Position numbers and translations under genes: made by a program. This document shows, in pieces, positions 21,693 to 32,476 of a DNA stretch of 64,000 bases. The first letter of the stretch is position 1, and every line of letters starts with the position of its first letter. Location: positions 310,001 through 374,000 of the forward strand of contig JAWZYV010011898.1 in NCBI GenBank assembly GCA_038373885.1. The letters are read 5' to 3'. The notes under the pieces are model-generated. The model worked only from the letters and a program-made list of their open reading frames with translations. It ran no database searches and was not told where the DNA came from. Origin of the DNA: Cheiracanthium punctorium (lineage: Eukaryota > Arthropoda > Arachnida > Araneae > Cheiracanthiidae).

Positions 21693-22706
21693 GTGCAGCT
21701 TATCTGCCATAAGCTGCATGTTGCTATGCAGTTTGCAAGCACAAGTATTCCGATCTGTTATTTTGGGAATCAGTACATAAAACGGCCGAAGCTTGCAAAA
21801 AGTTGAATAAGGAATTGCTTTTCCAATACCTCCTTCTTTTATCATTTTGCAATAGATATTTCTAATAGTATCAAGCAGATATCTTCGTTGTTGCTTATTT
21901 TTCTTATATGTGGTTGTTTCTTTTTTCCCAGAAGTATTTCGACTAACATCATCTCGTAAAAAGAACTTTTCCACAAATATTTTTTTTTTCTTTTTCATCC
22001 TTCTCTTTTTTTTTTTCCTTACTCGAGCTTGCTGAGATAAGCCAAGATATTTACCACTAATGTGAAGGAGTTTGTAATATTTTAATATCTTTTCTGTAAA
22101 TGTACCTCGAATAATTCTTTTTTTATCATGTGCTAGGGAAGTGTATCTTCTTTGCATTATGTCCATCAAAGTATTACTAAATAAAAGATGCTTCCAAACT
22201 GTTTCTGGTACTCTGCATCCAACTTTTGTCAACATTTTATTTGTCTTAGAATTGGGTGACAAACTCTTTCCTTGTGTCTTTTTAGCAGCAGCACAGCTTG
22301 CTCTTTGTGCTCGCTTTTTGAGTCTGTTACAAAGCTTTTGGAGTTCATAATTTTTCTGCTGTAATTTTTCTATTTTTCGATAACAACGTGCTTTATCTCT
22401 AGAAACTTTTTTCCTTCCTCTCAACTTGTTTTGGATTGAGGAAGATTGCAAAGAATTGTTCATTTCTGGCGAACAATGTAGGGTCACTATATTTTGAATT
22501 GTTTTCTTTTTGGCTCTTTGATTTTGTTTAGTTACTCTCCATTGTCTTCTCTTCATTCTGAGCATTCTATCTGACATATTGTTGACAAGTTTCTTTTTTG
22601 CATGATACCGCTGAAGATCTTTTTCTCTGTTGGAATTCTCCCTAGATGGATCTAACCTTCTTTTTTCTCTGTACCGTCGCTGTTTTTCAGCAGCTGATAG
22701 AGGCAT
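21373..22706 (-). pseudogene. Transposase-like protein, N-terminal half
   Basis: The start is placed at the Met of MPLSAAEKQRRYREKRR (22706), which begins a strongly basic, probably coiled-coil or DNA-binding region. An Arg/Lys-rich middle follows, then a Cys-bearing segment FCKLRPFYVL and NTCACKLHSNMQL. A poly(A) expansion on the coding strand (about 21664-21692) throws the frame. The next frame continues with VCSPSNSRCMYSSCKTCKHK, another Cys cluster, up to the Penelope insertion at 21359. The two halves join in the same order across the insertion. Function is inferred from position between TIRs. Confidence 0.65.
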
Positions 22707-23152
22707 AGTGCAAATTAATCTGTAAAATAAAACATAATTCAATAGACAAAGAAACACATTTAAAATGCACTGAAATGAGTTATTTCATACAAAGTATTAA
22801 CATATTTTTAGCTAAATATATGTTTAATTTTGTACTACCAACATTTTCTCTACCACAGAAGAAAGTTGTGGATTCAGTATTTGTATAATTAAATGTAACA
22901 TTCTATGAATGCATTTTGAGAGAATTAAAAATATACTATATTTTTTATCTTTAAATATGCATCATAAATTTCATTAAGATAAATAAAATAGTTTGGCTTT
23001 GAGACTTCCTTAAATAAGATGCCAGATTTTACCCGCCCCTCTTGACCTATTTTATATGAAGCCTTATACTAACATTACAGTACACTAACCTTACAGAACA
23101 CCAAATTCTGTTTAATATTATTTTTCTTTCTAAATATATTTTTAAAATAAAT

Positions 23153-23561
23153 TGTCCCCTTTGTTACCAATGCTGTCTCCTCTGTTACTAGCACTGAGGT
23201 AACACAGTGGACAGGTAATAGAGTAGACAAAAAATCTTCACTTTGGGTTTACTTATTCTGTTTGTTCTATTTAGGCTTAGCTTTTATATCATTTATCATC
23301 TAGCCCTATAAAGCCTTAAAAAGATTATTAGCTTTAACCTTAATTACTTAAAAGTTTAAAAGGAGAAAGGTAACATAGTGGACACTGAATAAATGTACTC
23401 ACCTTGATATTTAAATAAATATTTTCTTCTGATAACAAAATCATCCAAATATAGCAGGCAACCACAGAATGAGTTAGTGACAACATTAGAAGTAATCATT
23501 TAATCATGTGTTGCCATCTTGAGCAACTTCTGCTATGAAAAAATTGGTAACATAATGGACA
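23153..23561. repeat. Right subterminal motif cluster, six copies
   Basis: Copies of the GGTAACAGAGTGGACA motif or its complement at 23153-23168, 23174-23188, 23198-23213, 23214-23229, 23370-23385 and 23546-23561. The pattern mirrors the left cluster. Confidence 0.85.
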
Positions 23562-24109
23562 TGAAAATAAATTTGATTCTGAAGGAGAAAACGTAATGAG
23601 CTGCAGAAAAAAATCTTGTTTAATAAATTCAGTCATTTATAGTGTAAAAAAGAGTCAGGAATCTGATATTTCATTATATGTCTTATTAAAAAAATGAACT
23701 TATTTTTTAAAAAGTTATCACTGTTTCTCTTTTGAAGTTTTGCATAGGGACAAGGAATTTTCAGAGCACACTAAATGTTATTAATCCATTTCTGGTGTTT
23801 TTTTAATTGTTTTTGATTTTGAAACTAATGAAATAATATCTTAAGAATGTTTTCTTTTCCACAAGCTTTATGCAAATTCTGTAATAACATAAGAAAAAAA
23901 TCTGAATGTCACTAAATACATGGGACACCATTTGTAACATTTTTTGAGAATGACCCATCATTGTGCAAGAGTTGCTGCCTATTATATGCATCACTAGAGT
24001 TCTGTATTCCAAAATAATAAAGGTTGCGTGTTCTTGCGTCTTCAATAAGCCAATTCCATGTGAACAACTATTTTTTATATAAAGTAATTAAATGATTAAA
24101 CAAATAAAA

Positions 24110-24619
24110 CAGGGTTTCTACAGACCTGAAAAGTCAGAGAATTGAGTTTTGGTCAGGGATTTGGGGAGAAAGTCAGGGAAATTAGCAGAAATTGAAGAAA
24201 GGTCAGGGAAATGCAAGAAAAATTGAATTTTGTGGGAAAATCAAGAAAATACTTGCTGTTAGAACCTAAGTATAGAAATTGTTTTATTTTCATTTTCTCA
24301 TTTAACCTTATAAATTATTTTAAAATGTGTCCTTTATGAGCATATCTTGTGCAGTGGAAATATGCTTAATTTTATCCTAAATTATTATCAAACATGGTTT
24401 TGTTAGAATCCAGTAATGTCAAATAAGATTCTTGTATATATTAATTTTATTGTTATTATTATTTGTAAAAAATGGGTCAAAATATATAAAACGTTATTAA
24501 TTAAGGGATGTAATGTTAAAAATAGAAACGCAAAATTTGAGAAAGCACTCTAGATAAAGTCAGGGAAGGGCGTGATAGATGTCATGGAAGCAAAAGCTGT
24601 GAAATCTGTAGAAACCCTG
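24110..24619. mobile_element. TIR element CAGGGTTTCTACAGA, 5-bp TSD taaaa
   Basis: 510 bp with ends CAGGGTTTCTACAGA and TGTAGAAACCCTG, flanked by taaaa on both sides (24105-24109 and 24620-24624). The left end repeats a GTCAGGGA(A) motif at least three times. A 5-bp TSD with CAGGG ends fits the hAT5-type subgroup (inference). It lies in the right arm of the piggyBac-like shell. Confidence 0.82.
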
Positions 24620-26099
24620 TAAAACAGGAACTATTCACAAACGCATTATTAGAAGTATGACACACTTGGTGCCAGGCAGCTTGACATCTGTACCAGAAAA
24701 TAGCAGACAGAGATCCACTAAGCAGCTTGCAGGGCACGTGGCATACCAGCTTCTATGACTGCCATCAGTACATTAACTGTGAAAACTGGCTAGCCATTAG
24801 TTCAGTTCGACTGGCCTTTTATATTTGTCTACCACACGCTCATATGAATTTATCCCGCTGGCTACCCGATCACAAAAGTGGTATGCAGCTCTTCCGGTTA
24901 TCTTCACACAGGCAACCGTTTTCGTGTGGCACTAAAAGGGTTAAAGATAGTATTTAATCATAACCATACTATGAATTATAAAGTATATAAATCTATACAA
25001 ATGCATCGGTTAATTTTTATTAAAAGATAAAAAGATCTTGAAGAAGACATAAAAAGAGATAAAATCTTATTAAAAAGTTAAACCTCAAATCCTTTTAAAA
25101 AACAAAACCAAATACAGGAAAGCCATTCCTTACTGCAAGGAAGCAGCTATTAAGATCTCTAACAAAACAGCTAAAAAGAAATCAGAGTTACCAATCAAAC
25201 CTAATAAAAACATCTTCATATCCGCAATGGCAAAGACCAATTTGAAAAAGAAGAAATGGCAGGAATTTATAAAATAAATTAAACTTTTGGAGATTCTAAA
25301 AAACTTGGAGATCAATTCTCTCCAGTTTCTCCTAAAATTGTCGATAGTTAGCTGTTGACTGCTCAAAACCAGTTGCTTGGTTGTCAACTGCACTAGCATA
25401 GATCGTTTAGCCAATCACAAGAACAACTTTACACTCCTTCTTAAGACTCCACCATAAGTGACCTCAAGGCAGGACAGCAGAGCCCAGTTAAAGGAGGGGG
25501 CTGCAGCCCCAGGCCTAGTGAACAAGGGGGCCCTAGATAGGGCCAAGAAAACACAGTAAATAGAAGAAAGAAACGTAAATTTTATGTGAACCTAAAAATG
25601 GAGCGGTTTAATTATTTTAATGGAAGGTAAAAGTAAAGTTAGTGCGTCCTGATTGTAAATTTTACAATCAAACGGTGGCTTTTTACGATTGAAGGTATTG
25701 AGTATCTTTGTTAAATATATTCTCTGAAAAAAATTCAAAATCTATTGAGACAAAATTTTTGCCTGAATAAACAGACTATACGCAAAGAAAAAAGACGTAG
25801 ATTTTCATGAAAAACTAGACATACTAGAAACTGGAGTAAATAAACACTAGCTTCAAACAGCATCAATCTTCTTTCACCTTCCATTGCATTGACAGACAAT
25901 GCGCAACAGAGACACCTAACTTTTTAAATGCTACGAATAAAGTTAGCATTTATCTTCAAAAACCAGGTCTTGAATTTATTTACAGCTGTTAACTTGTTGA
26001 AAGGGTGGAATGCAAATATTGCATCCTTCAGAGATCAATTTGAGTTAAAAAAAAGATCTCAATTGCTATCTCCACATGTAGCGACTTAACCTAAGGATC

Positions 26100-26895
26100 A
26101 GGGAAAAAGACTGAGAAGAAAAAAATTTACCAATGGTACTCTCGAATCCAAAACAACTAGCCATATAACTCTTCAAGGATTTGCAAAACTTAAAGTTGAA
26201 ACTTTATTCGTGATAGTCGATAGATTAAATTCAGAAAGTATAAACGAATTAATGCTTATAACTCAGTATGCAGCATTTTCAATTTCATTACTAAATTAGG
26301 TCTCGAACAAATAAATGAAGACTCAGTCAATAATTTTCTTGAATTTTATGAAGGAGAAGTAGATTTTGGAGCCACAAAATCTGAAGTCATCCAATTTTCA
26401 AAATATTTGCTAAGCTGTAGCTTAGAAAAAAAAAAAAATCACCTGCAGAGCCTGATTACGACCAACAGGGGCCCCGAGCTATAAAATTTGTTTTATTTTT
26501 CATAAAATTTTGATATAAAAAAGAATATTTCAGAACAACATGTGATATTGAGGACAATGGGCAAAGTCCCGATTTGCCCATGTGATAATAAGGCTCTGAT
26601 CACCGATACATATTTATGATCATATGTTTAAAAACGAGTTAAAAGAAATTTTTCCAAATATATTTATTGCATTACGTATTTATTTAACTCTGCTCTTTCG
26701 GCTTTGCAATTTGATATCGGTAAACTCCAAATTAGAGAGAATTCTATCTCTTTGAAGAACAAAAATGCAACAGAATAAGCTGCAATGTTTGGCTTTGCTA
26801 TGCTCAGAGCACGATTTAACAAGCAACCTGGATTTTTAAAGATGTAATTGAAACTTTCAGCACGGCAAAGGCTAGGAAGAAGCCAATTTAATTTT
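26100..26895 (+). pseudogene. hAT transposase, C-terminal region
   Basis: Segments on the plus strand: LKVETLFVIVDRLN and AYNSVCSIFNFITKL (about 26180-26310), a helical stretch to 26437, then after the nested MITE the dimerisation region FPNIFIALRIYLTLLF (from 26650), and LALLCSEHDLTSNLDF (about 26785-26835) with the terminal ETFSTAKARK. The IALRIYLTLP...KL..I..LRS layout is that of the hAT C-terminal dimerisation domain in ZMYM1/52 kDa repressor-like proteins. The catalytic DDE part is not recognisable. Stops and frameshifts abound. Confidence 0.8.
26446..26598. mobile_element. hAT MITE, CAGAGCC family, nested
   Basis: 153 bp from CAGAGCCTGATTACGACC to AATAAGGCTCTG. Flanks atcacctg and atcaccga match at 6 of 8. 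It splits the hAT transposase relic. Its ends resemble both the MITE at 5027-5235 and its own host element. Confidence 0.85.
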
Positions 26896-27560
26896 TTTTT
26901 AATCTGTAAAATATATTCATTAAAGTTTTTGATGCAGTATCTTTTCCTTTGGTTGGTGTGTTAGATTCTTTTATTGTTAATATTTTTTTAATTAATTTTT
27001 TGCAAACAGTTTCAGGGTTCATTTAAATGGTAATGAGAATCTTATTCTAATGTGATCATTATAACATTTTATCTAACGACGAACATTCATATTAAAGAAA
27101 AAGAAAAATGTGCATGCGTGTGGGGGGGGGGGCTCCGCTACTATCACAGCCCCGGGCCCTTAAATGGGTAAACTGGGCTCTGCAGGACAGAGTTAACAAT
27201 CAATGATTTTTAACAGCTGGGGGAAAATAGAGCTACAGGCTGTTATATAGATGCCTTAAAAAAGGGAAATAAGAGACAGAGAAAGAAAGAACATATTGCC
27301 ACTATCAAATACTATAAATTAAGTACTGCACTTTCCAGAATAGCCCAAAATTGACCTGTAAATATTAACTTTGGAGAAATAGAAAAAATAGCCAACTAAC
27401 GAAACTTAGAATATGCTCTGAAAATGGAAGCTCTTCAAATTCTAATAACAGATAGTACCATCAGTGATACTACACATGCTCGAATAGATCAAAGTTAGAA
27501 AGCGATTTTAAGCAAAAGAAGATTAGTGCACCACAGCAAGACTGAGGAATAGATGTGAGC

Positions 27561-29183
27561 TAACCTCCGAAAGTGCTATATTAAAAGGATTTTAGGTACT
27601 TTTAACTTTTTAAGAAAAAAAGATGTTAATGAAAGCATAACTAATATTTCCTCATTAGAATATTTAGAAATGTAACAACCATACAAATGTGTAGTCGTAA
27701 TTTCTTGGCTATGTAATAACTGCAGGTGTAGTTCTACATTAAACTCCCAATTATCCATGGAATAGGGGGCGTGATAACAACGATAAGCGGATTTCTCAGA
27801 TATCCATAAAAGTAGGTGAAAAAGGGCAAAATTCAACACAAAAATGCATTTAAATCATTTTTAAAAATCATAATAGTAGTCGTACATACTTACACATATA
27901 GAGTTGTGACTTCATGAACAGTATAGAAAGAAGTCGGTTAATTGTTTTTATGTTCCGAAGCTCCTCTTTATTTGCATTTGAAATTTTTTTATCAGCATCT
28001 TTTCACAAAGTGATGAACTGTGTAGAATAAACTATTTTAAATTATATTTTACACTACTCAATTTTTGGTAAGGGGTCTACAGTATTAGGAAAACAAATTT
28101 TGATACATTGACAAAAATTTAGTTTTAAAGGTAAGAGTAAAGTGTATGAGAACCATTAACCTATGAGGCATAAGAAGGACATGAAATTGAATGACAGTGG
28201 CACATCCAGGATAGGGCCTATAGAAGGCTCCCTCCCCTTCGAAGGGAAACAAATACACATAAAAGAAAGACATTGCTTGAGGGTAACATTTTTATTTATT
28301 GTACATTTTGTTTAGTTCAGGTTTTTTTTTTTAAAGTTACTGTTTTGTCCCATATTAGATGTGTTTATCTATCAACGTTGACAATTTTAATAATGCAGAT
28401 TTCTTTAAAAGAAAAGGTAAAAATATTACCAGGTTTGTTTTCTTAAGGGTGTATGTCGAAGAAAAAAAAACTCTGTTTTTAGTCTTGGTACACAAATTGA
28501 AATAAACTAATAGCACCATTGTCTTCAAAAAATTCCAGATGCTTCTTCATAAGCTGCTTTACACACTGCAATAAGCGAAAACGCTGTGGCGTTTGTGAAA
28601 TTTTCAGAAAAAATTCTTAAAAATGGATCTGAGCTGCAAGATTATTTGAAGAGTGACATACTTTGCGAAAATTTCAGATTTTTAAGATTCTTTTCTAAAA
28701 GTTTTGAAACTGATACAAATGGATCGTTTATTTCAGTATGTAGTACAGCTTGTAAAGAGACAGTTTCAAAATTTTGAAGTGTCTGGCATAAATAGTTTAT
28801 TTGTATTTATGTACCAAAATCACATGATTTTTTTCAAACAACACCGTTAAGCACATGATATGAATTTAGTACAATCTTTTTTAAGGAAAGAGAAGATTTT
28901 TCTGGACTAAACACATCATTCTAAAATGCAAACTACAGGCAACCTCCACCCTGAAGGCCAGATGTGGCCCATCTCGGCTTTTGATCCAGCCCACAGAACA
29001 TGATAAACCCCATAAAAAGCATCCAAAACCCCAAACCCATATGAATTATATGGCCCTTTACTTGATTAACGTACAAAAGTTTGACTTGCAACTTTCCTAA
29101 GGTTGCCCATACCTCTTGCTAGTTAGAAAGCTAATTTGTGTTAAATGTAATCCTGAAATAGTTAAGCATATACAATACATGTA
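27561..29183. other. AT-rich, hAT-end remnants, no gene
   Basis: A CAGTGGCACATCCAGG end lies near 28191. A GGCAACCT / AGGTTGCCCATACCT pair near 28935-29112 resembles an eroded hAT MITE. No coding region recognised. Confidence 0.4.
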
Positions 29184-29308
29184 TGCATTGTTATATTTTA
29201 TTATAACAATGCATTGTGTACAAATGTACACAATGCACCCACAAATATGCAAAATTTATTTATCTCAAAGTACATGCATTATACCTGAAAGTATAATGCA
29301 TGTACTTT
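29184..29308. repeat. Cluster of three perfect hairpins
   Basis: Hairpin 1: 29184-29213, 12-bp arms TGCATTGTTATA, 6-nt loop. Hairpin 2: 29211-29236, 12-bp arms GCATTGTGTACA, 2-nt loop. Hairpin 3: 29267-29308, 18-bp perfect arms AAAGTACATGCATTATAC, 6-nt loop. Hairpins 1 and 2 share bases, so they are mutually exclusive. Confidence 0.9.
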
Positions 29309-30596
29309 GCTATAATACAGTTAAAAATTATTGCACATTCCCACCTTTTTTTCATATCAAGGTGAGAGAAGGGTAAAAGGAATTACATTAATGTGGGGTT
29401 ATAGCCAGGACGGTCATTTAATAAAAGAAGACACCACTGAATGTTGGTGAAACTACACTGTATTTACATTCACAAGCATATTATTTACAAAAAAAATGAT
29501 ATTAAACTTACGTCTAGACATCTAACAGTACATTGATACAACTTTTATAAATGCCATCATCTATCTACTGTTTTAGAGCAGTTCTACCTCAAGCTGCGTC
29601 AGGGCCTGCCCAAGGGGAGTGCGAATGTAGGCGATCGCCTGAGGCCCCACAACTGGCCCTCTTTTTAATCACATTAAGAGAGAAAGTTTGAGATTCTACT
29701 TTTTGTGCAATTTCATTTGAACGAAACAGTAATTTTAAAGCAGTTTTCACCGTGTTGGGCAAGGGAATACACCTACACTCTTTACCTAAACCATCCTTGG
29801 CAGCATAAGAATCAAAAGAAGATATGGCCATCTTCCATAAAAAATATGTACAAATTGAATGTTAAAAAATTTTTGCGATGATTTTCTTTTTCTTAGAATG
29901 ATATTTTCCAGGTTTCATGCCCCACCAGCATGCGAATTGACGAACGGGATAAGGATTACCCTGGATTGTCCTCCTCTAGAGTAATATTAATGGGTCCAAG
30001 TTAGGGCACTTCATTTATCCTCTTGAATGCTGAACTAATGTGACTATAAAGTTTTATTCACGGAGAGATAGCATTTAATTTCAAACAACTGAGGATGGCT
30101 GGCTGCAAAATGTAAAAAGGACTCTCTTGTATAAAAACTGTAAATCTGTCTCATCTCACATCCATCCCGACACAACACTATTGAAATGGTAATAAATTAA
30201 ACGAAATTATACTATACTGCAAGAGGCGTAGCGCACAAGCAGAATCCCCTCCCCAAGTATTTACAAGCAACAATTTTTCCCCATAAATGGATGGGAATAT
30301 TTGACGCAGTATCTTGGCCCCAAAAGTACCGAACTGGTTAAACCAAATAACACAACAGAAAAAAATACGCAAATAACAATTAACTTAGAGAAAATTCTAT
30401 TTAGAATTTCCCTTGATTCTATAAAATAAATGACTTCCCAAACTCAGATGCACTATATGACATACTGTTTCTCTGTAATTTATGAGTAGAGGTCTGCGCC
30501 GCCACGCCATGCCGTCGCCGAGGTCTAGGCCGGCACGCCGGCGAATAACACTGATTTTACACAGCAGTGTACAATTGGCTTCAAAACTTTTTTAAA
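29309..30596. other. AT-rich, one hAT-end remnant
   Basis: A CAGGGCCTGCCC end with GCCTGAGGCCCC (about 29601-29655) is an orphan hAT-type terminus. A GC-rich patch of CGCCG repeats lies at 30490-30545. No gene recognised. Confidence 0.4.
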
Positions 30597-30700
30597 AATG
30601 GTACCTAAACATATTTATTAGAAAGTGATTGTATCAACCTCAAGTATATTAGGCAAGCTGGAGTGTTTAGGCTGATTATTTTACCAACTATGCAAAAAAT

Positions 30701-30770
30701 TCCAGAGCTGGGGGTCGAACCCAGGACTACCGCTTAACGTGCGGGTGCTCTACCACTGAGCTACTCTGGG
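30701..30770 (-). tRNA. tRNA-like unit 1 (70 nt)
   Basis: Folds as 7-bp acceptor (first pair C/A mismatched), D stem GCTC/GAGC, anticodon stem with one mismatch, T arm CTGGG-TTCGACC-CCCAG. The anticodon loop is ACGTTAA, which places GTT (Asn) at 34-36 but has C where U33 is expected. Probably a repeat-borne tRNA relic or SINE head rather than an active tRNA. Confidence 0.5.
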
Positions 30771-30963
30771 ACTATTCCCAGATGGAACTTCTCGCTTTAG
30801 AACCGTTGGCATTTATCGTCATTACGCCGCGGAAGTTATACATATTTATTAGAAAGTGATTGTATCAACCTCAAGTATATTAGGCAAGCTGGAGTTAGGC
30901 TGATTATTTTACCAGTGATAAATGCCAACGGTTCTAAAGTGAGAAGTTCCATCTGGGAATCGT

Positions 30964-31033
30964 CCCAGAGTAGCTCAGTGGTAGAGCACCCGCACGTTAA
31001 GCGGTAGTCCTGGGTTCGACCCCCAGCTCTGGA
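30964..31033 (+). tRNA. tRNA-like unit 2 (70 nt)
   Basis: Sequence identical to unit 1 across the fold: B box GGTTCGACCCC, A box-like TAGCTCAGTGG, loop ACGTTAA. Faces away from unit 1. Confidence 0.5.
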
Positions 31034-31248
31034 ATTTTTCGCATAGTTGGTAAAATAATCAGCCTAAACACTCCAGCTTGCCTAATATACTTGAGGTTGA
31101 TAAAATCACTTTCTAATAAATATGTATAACTTCCGCGGCGTAATGGAGTTGTCGCGATTTAATTGTTTCATCTGTTCCATCTGTAGTTTGCAGAGGAAGA
31201 GGATAAATGCCAACGGTTCTAAAGCAAGAAGTTCCATCTGGGAATCGT

Positions 31249-31318
31249 CCCAGAGTAGCTCAGTGGTAGAGCACCCGCACATTAAGCGGTAGTCCTGGGT
31301 TCAACCCCCAGCTCGGGA
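31249..31318 (+). tRNA. tRNA-like unit 3 (70 nt), mutated
   Basis: Same unit with the anticodon loop changed to ACATTAA, the T loop to TTCAACC and a mismatch in the acceptor (CTCGGGA). Direct repeat of unit 2, 285 bp downstream. Confidence 0.5.
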
Positions 31319-31551
31319 ATTTTTCGCATAGTTGGTAAAATAATCAGCCTAAACACTCCAACTTGCCTAATGGTACCTAAACTTTCTACATTTGATTGCT
31401 TTAAAGCAGATAATGTATCAGTTGTATATTGATAACTAAATGTATTGTGAATATGCTGTATAAACCTATCCGATTTTAATAAAATCTACTGTTTCAGTTT
31501 TGCAGTAGAGGTATTTTAAAACATTACCAGAACGGTAAGCTCATACTCTGA

Positions 31552-31690
31552 AGCTCCACCAGTGGCCAAGCGTATAGCGCTCTGAACTGGGAGATGGAAG
31601 GTGCCTGGTTCAAAACCAGGTCGTGTCCACCGACCTAACCGCTCGTAGTTTTCTGTGGTTTGTGCCGAAATTTATAGTAGATATGGAATA
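31552..31690 (+). repeat. tRNA-derived SINE-like sequence
   Basis: A box-like TGGCCAAGCGTATAG and B box GGTTCAAAACC are followed by a body with CGTAGTTTTCTGTGGTTTG. The layout is like the SINE at 13390. The rest of 31383-32476 is AT-rich, with a TGACGTCA site at 32434-32441, and no gene seen. Confidence 0.6.
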
Positions 31691-32476
31691 GGACCTCTTA
31701 GAAAGACCCCCACTACAGATGAATTTGGGCTCATTTTTTAAGCTGAGCCCGAGCAGTTTTAATTTTAACCTGCCTGAACGATATTATTTAAGTCAGAGCC
31801 CAAGCGCGAAATATCAGCAAATAGATAAATAAAAGTCAATTACTTCATTGGTAGAATATCATAAATTTTGCCGTTTGTGCAAGTCAGACAAATGTAAGTG
31901 AGCCCGTCTGCGCTGGAACATAATCGGGATCTCTACACCCCACCCCTTGGCCTAGAGTCCACGTGTAGCTAATTGGCCGTAATCACACATCATACTGAAG
32001 ACTAATATTCATAAAGATTCTAGTCTTAAAAATATCTCATTTTAGCACCAGTTTATGCATGCGTGTGTGTTCGTGTACGCATACAACCATTTTCATTATG
32101 TTCTTTATCAAACATTTTCTCACGCCACTGCGCAGCGTTGCCGCCGGATTTCTGAGGTCATTAAGGCAGCGCCACAAATTTTGTTAGTTCACTACAACTT
32201 CAAACAATAGTAACTTATATTTATAAGTAATGTTCTTAAGCCAGCTTATGTACTGGTATCTAAAAACGTAATTCTAGTCACCTCTTTAGTTTTACACCCA
32301 AATGAAAACAATTTAAGTCTATTACTTACTGTATATAGTACTTTTACGAAAATCAAAACAGTAGCTCAGCCAAAAATGTTAACTCAGCAGAATCGCCATA
32401 TTGAACGAGGACGACTCAACCATGGAGCAGTAGTGACGTCACACCTTAAACAACGTATCACGCTCACTCCTAAGTG

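Larger units (their letters stand above)
18297..23956 (-). mobile_element. 5.7 kb DNA transposon, 4-bp TSD, family uncertain (Sola-like?)
   Basis: Perfect 20-bp terminal inverted repeats GGGTCATTCTCAAAAAATGT at both ends, flanked by a 4-bp duplication atca (18293-18296 and 23957-23960). A transposase-like gene on the minus strand spans about 22706 to 19011. Ten copies of a 16-bp motif lie in the subterminal zones. A Penelope-like element (20276-21359) was inserted later. A 4-bp TSD is known for Sola elements, but I cannot confirm membership. It sits inside the piggyBac-like shell. Confidence 0.88.
18226..24940. mobile_element. piggyBac-like shell element (TTAA) hosting nested insertions
   Basis: Ends CCCTTTTAGTGCCA and, inverted, CCCTTTTAGTGCCA, each directly flanked by TTAA (18222-18225 and 24941-24944). 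CCC-starting TIRs with TTAA duplication are the piggyBac signature. Removing the two nested elements leaves about 540 bp of non-coding sequence, so this was a non-autonomous copy. Confidence 0.85.
25478..27182 (+). mobile_element. hAT element, ZMYM1-like, perfect TSD caggacag
   Basis: 1.7 kb with ends CAGAGCCCAGTT and AACTGGGCTCTG and the identical 8-bp duplication caggacag (25470-25477 and 27183-27190). It carries degraded hAT transposase and a nested MITE with closely related ends (26446-26598). It inserted into the Penelope relic. Confidence 0.93.
25020..27560 (+). pseudogene. Second Penelope-like relic, split by a hAT element
   Basis: The left part (about 25080-25290) matches the linker and GIYKIN start of the copy at 20292, including a PIKPNK-like segment and MAGIYKIN near 25257. 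The right part (27205-27560) matches its GIY-YIG end (CYIDALKKGNKR, then TALSRIA, then IEKIAN, ALQILITDSTISDTTHARID) with many stops. The hAT element 25478-27182 lies between. It is much more decayed than the first copy. Confidence 0.75.
30597..31382. repeat. tRNA-like array flanked by 14-bp direct repeat
   Basis: The exact 14-mer aatggtacctaaac flanks the region (30597-30610 and 31369-31382). Between lie three copies of a unit containing a 70-nt tRNA-like fold with shared upstream (AAATGCCAACGGTTCTAAAG) and downstream (TTTTTCGCATAGTTGGTAAA) sequence: one copy inverted, two direct. The flanking repeat looks like a target-site duplication, so the whole array probably inserted as one piece. Confidence 0.85.

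Noticed and set aside
18297..23956. Possible Maverick/Polinton or viral insertion
   Set aside because: Too short, with no polymerase B, capsid or retroviral integrase sequence.
30701..31318. Functional tRNA gene cluster
   Set aside because: The anticodon loop lacks U33, the acceptor has mismatches and the units share repeat flanks and a common duplication.
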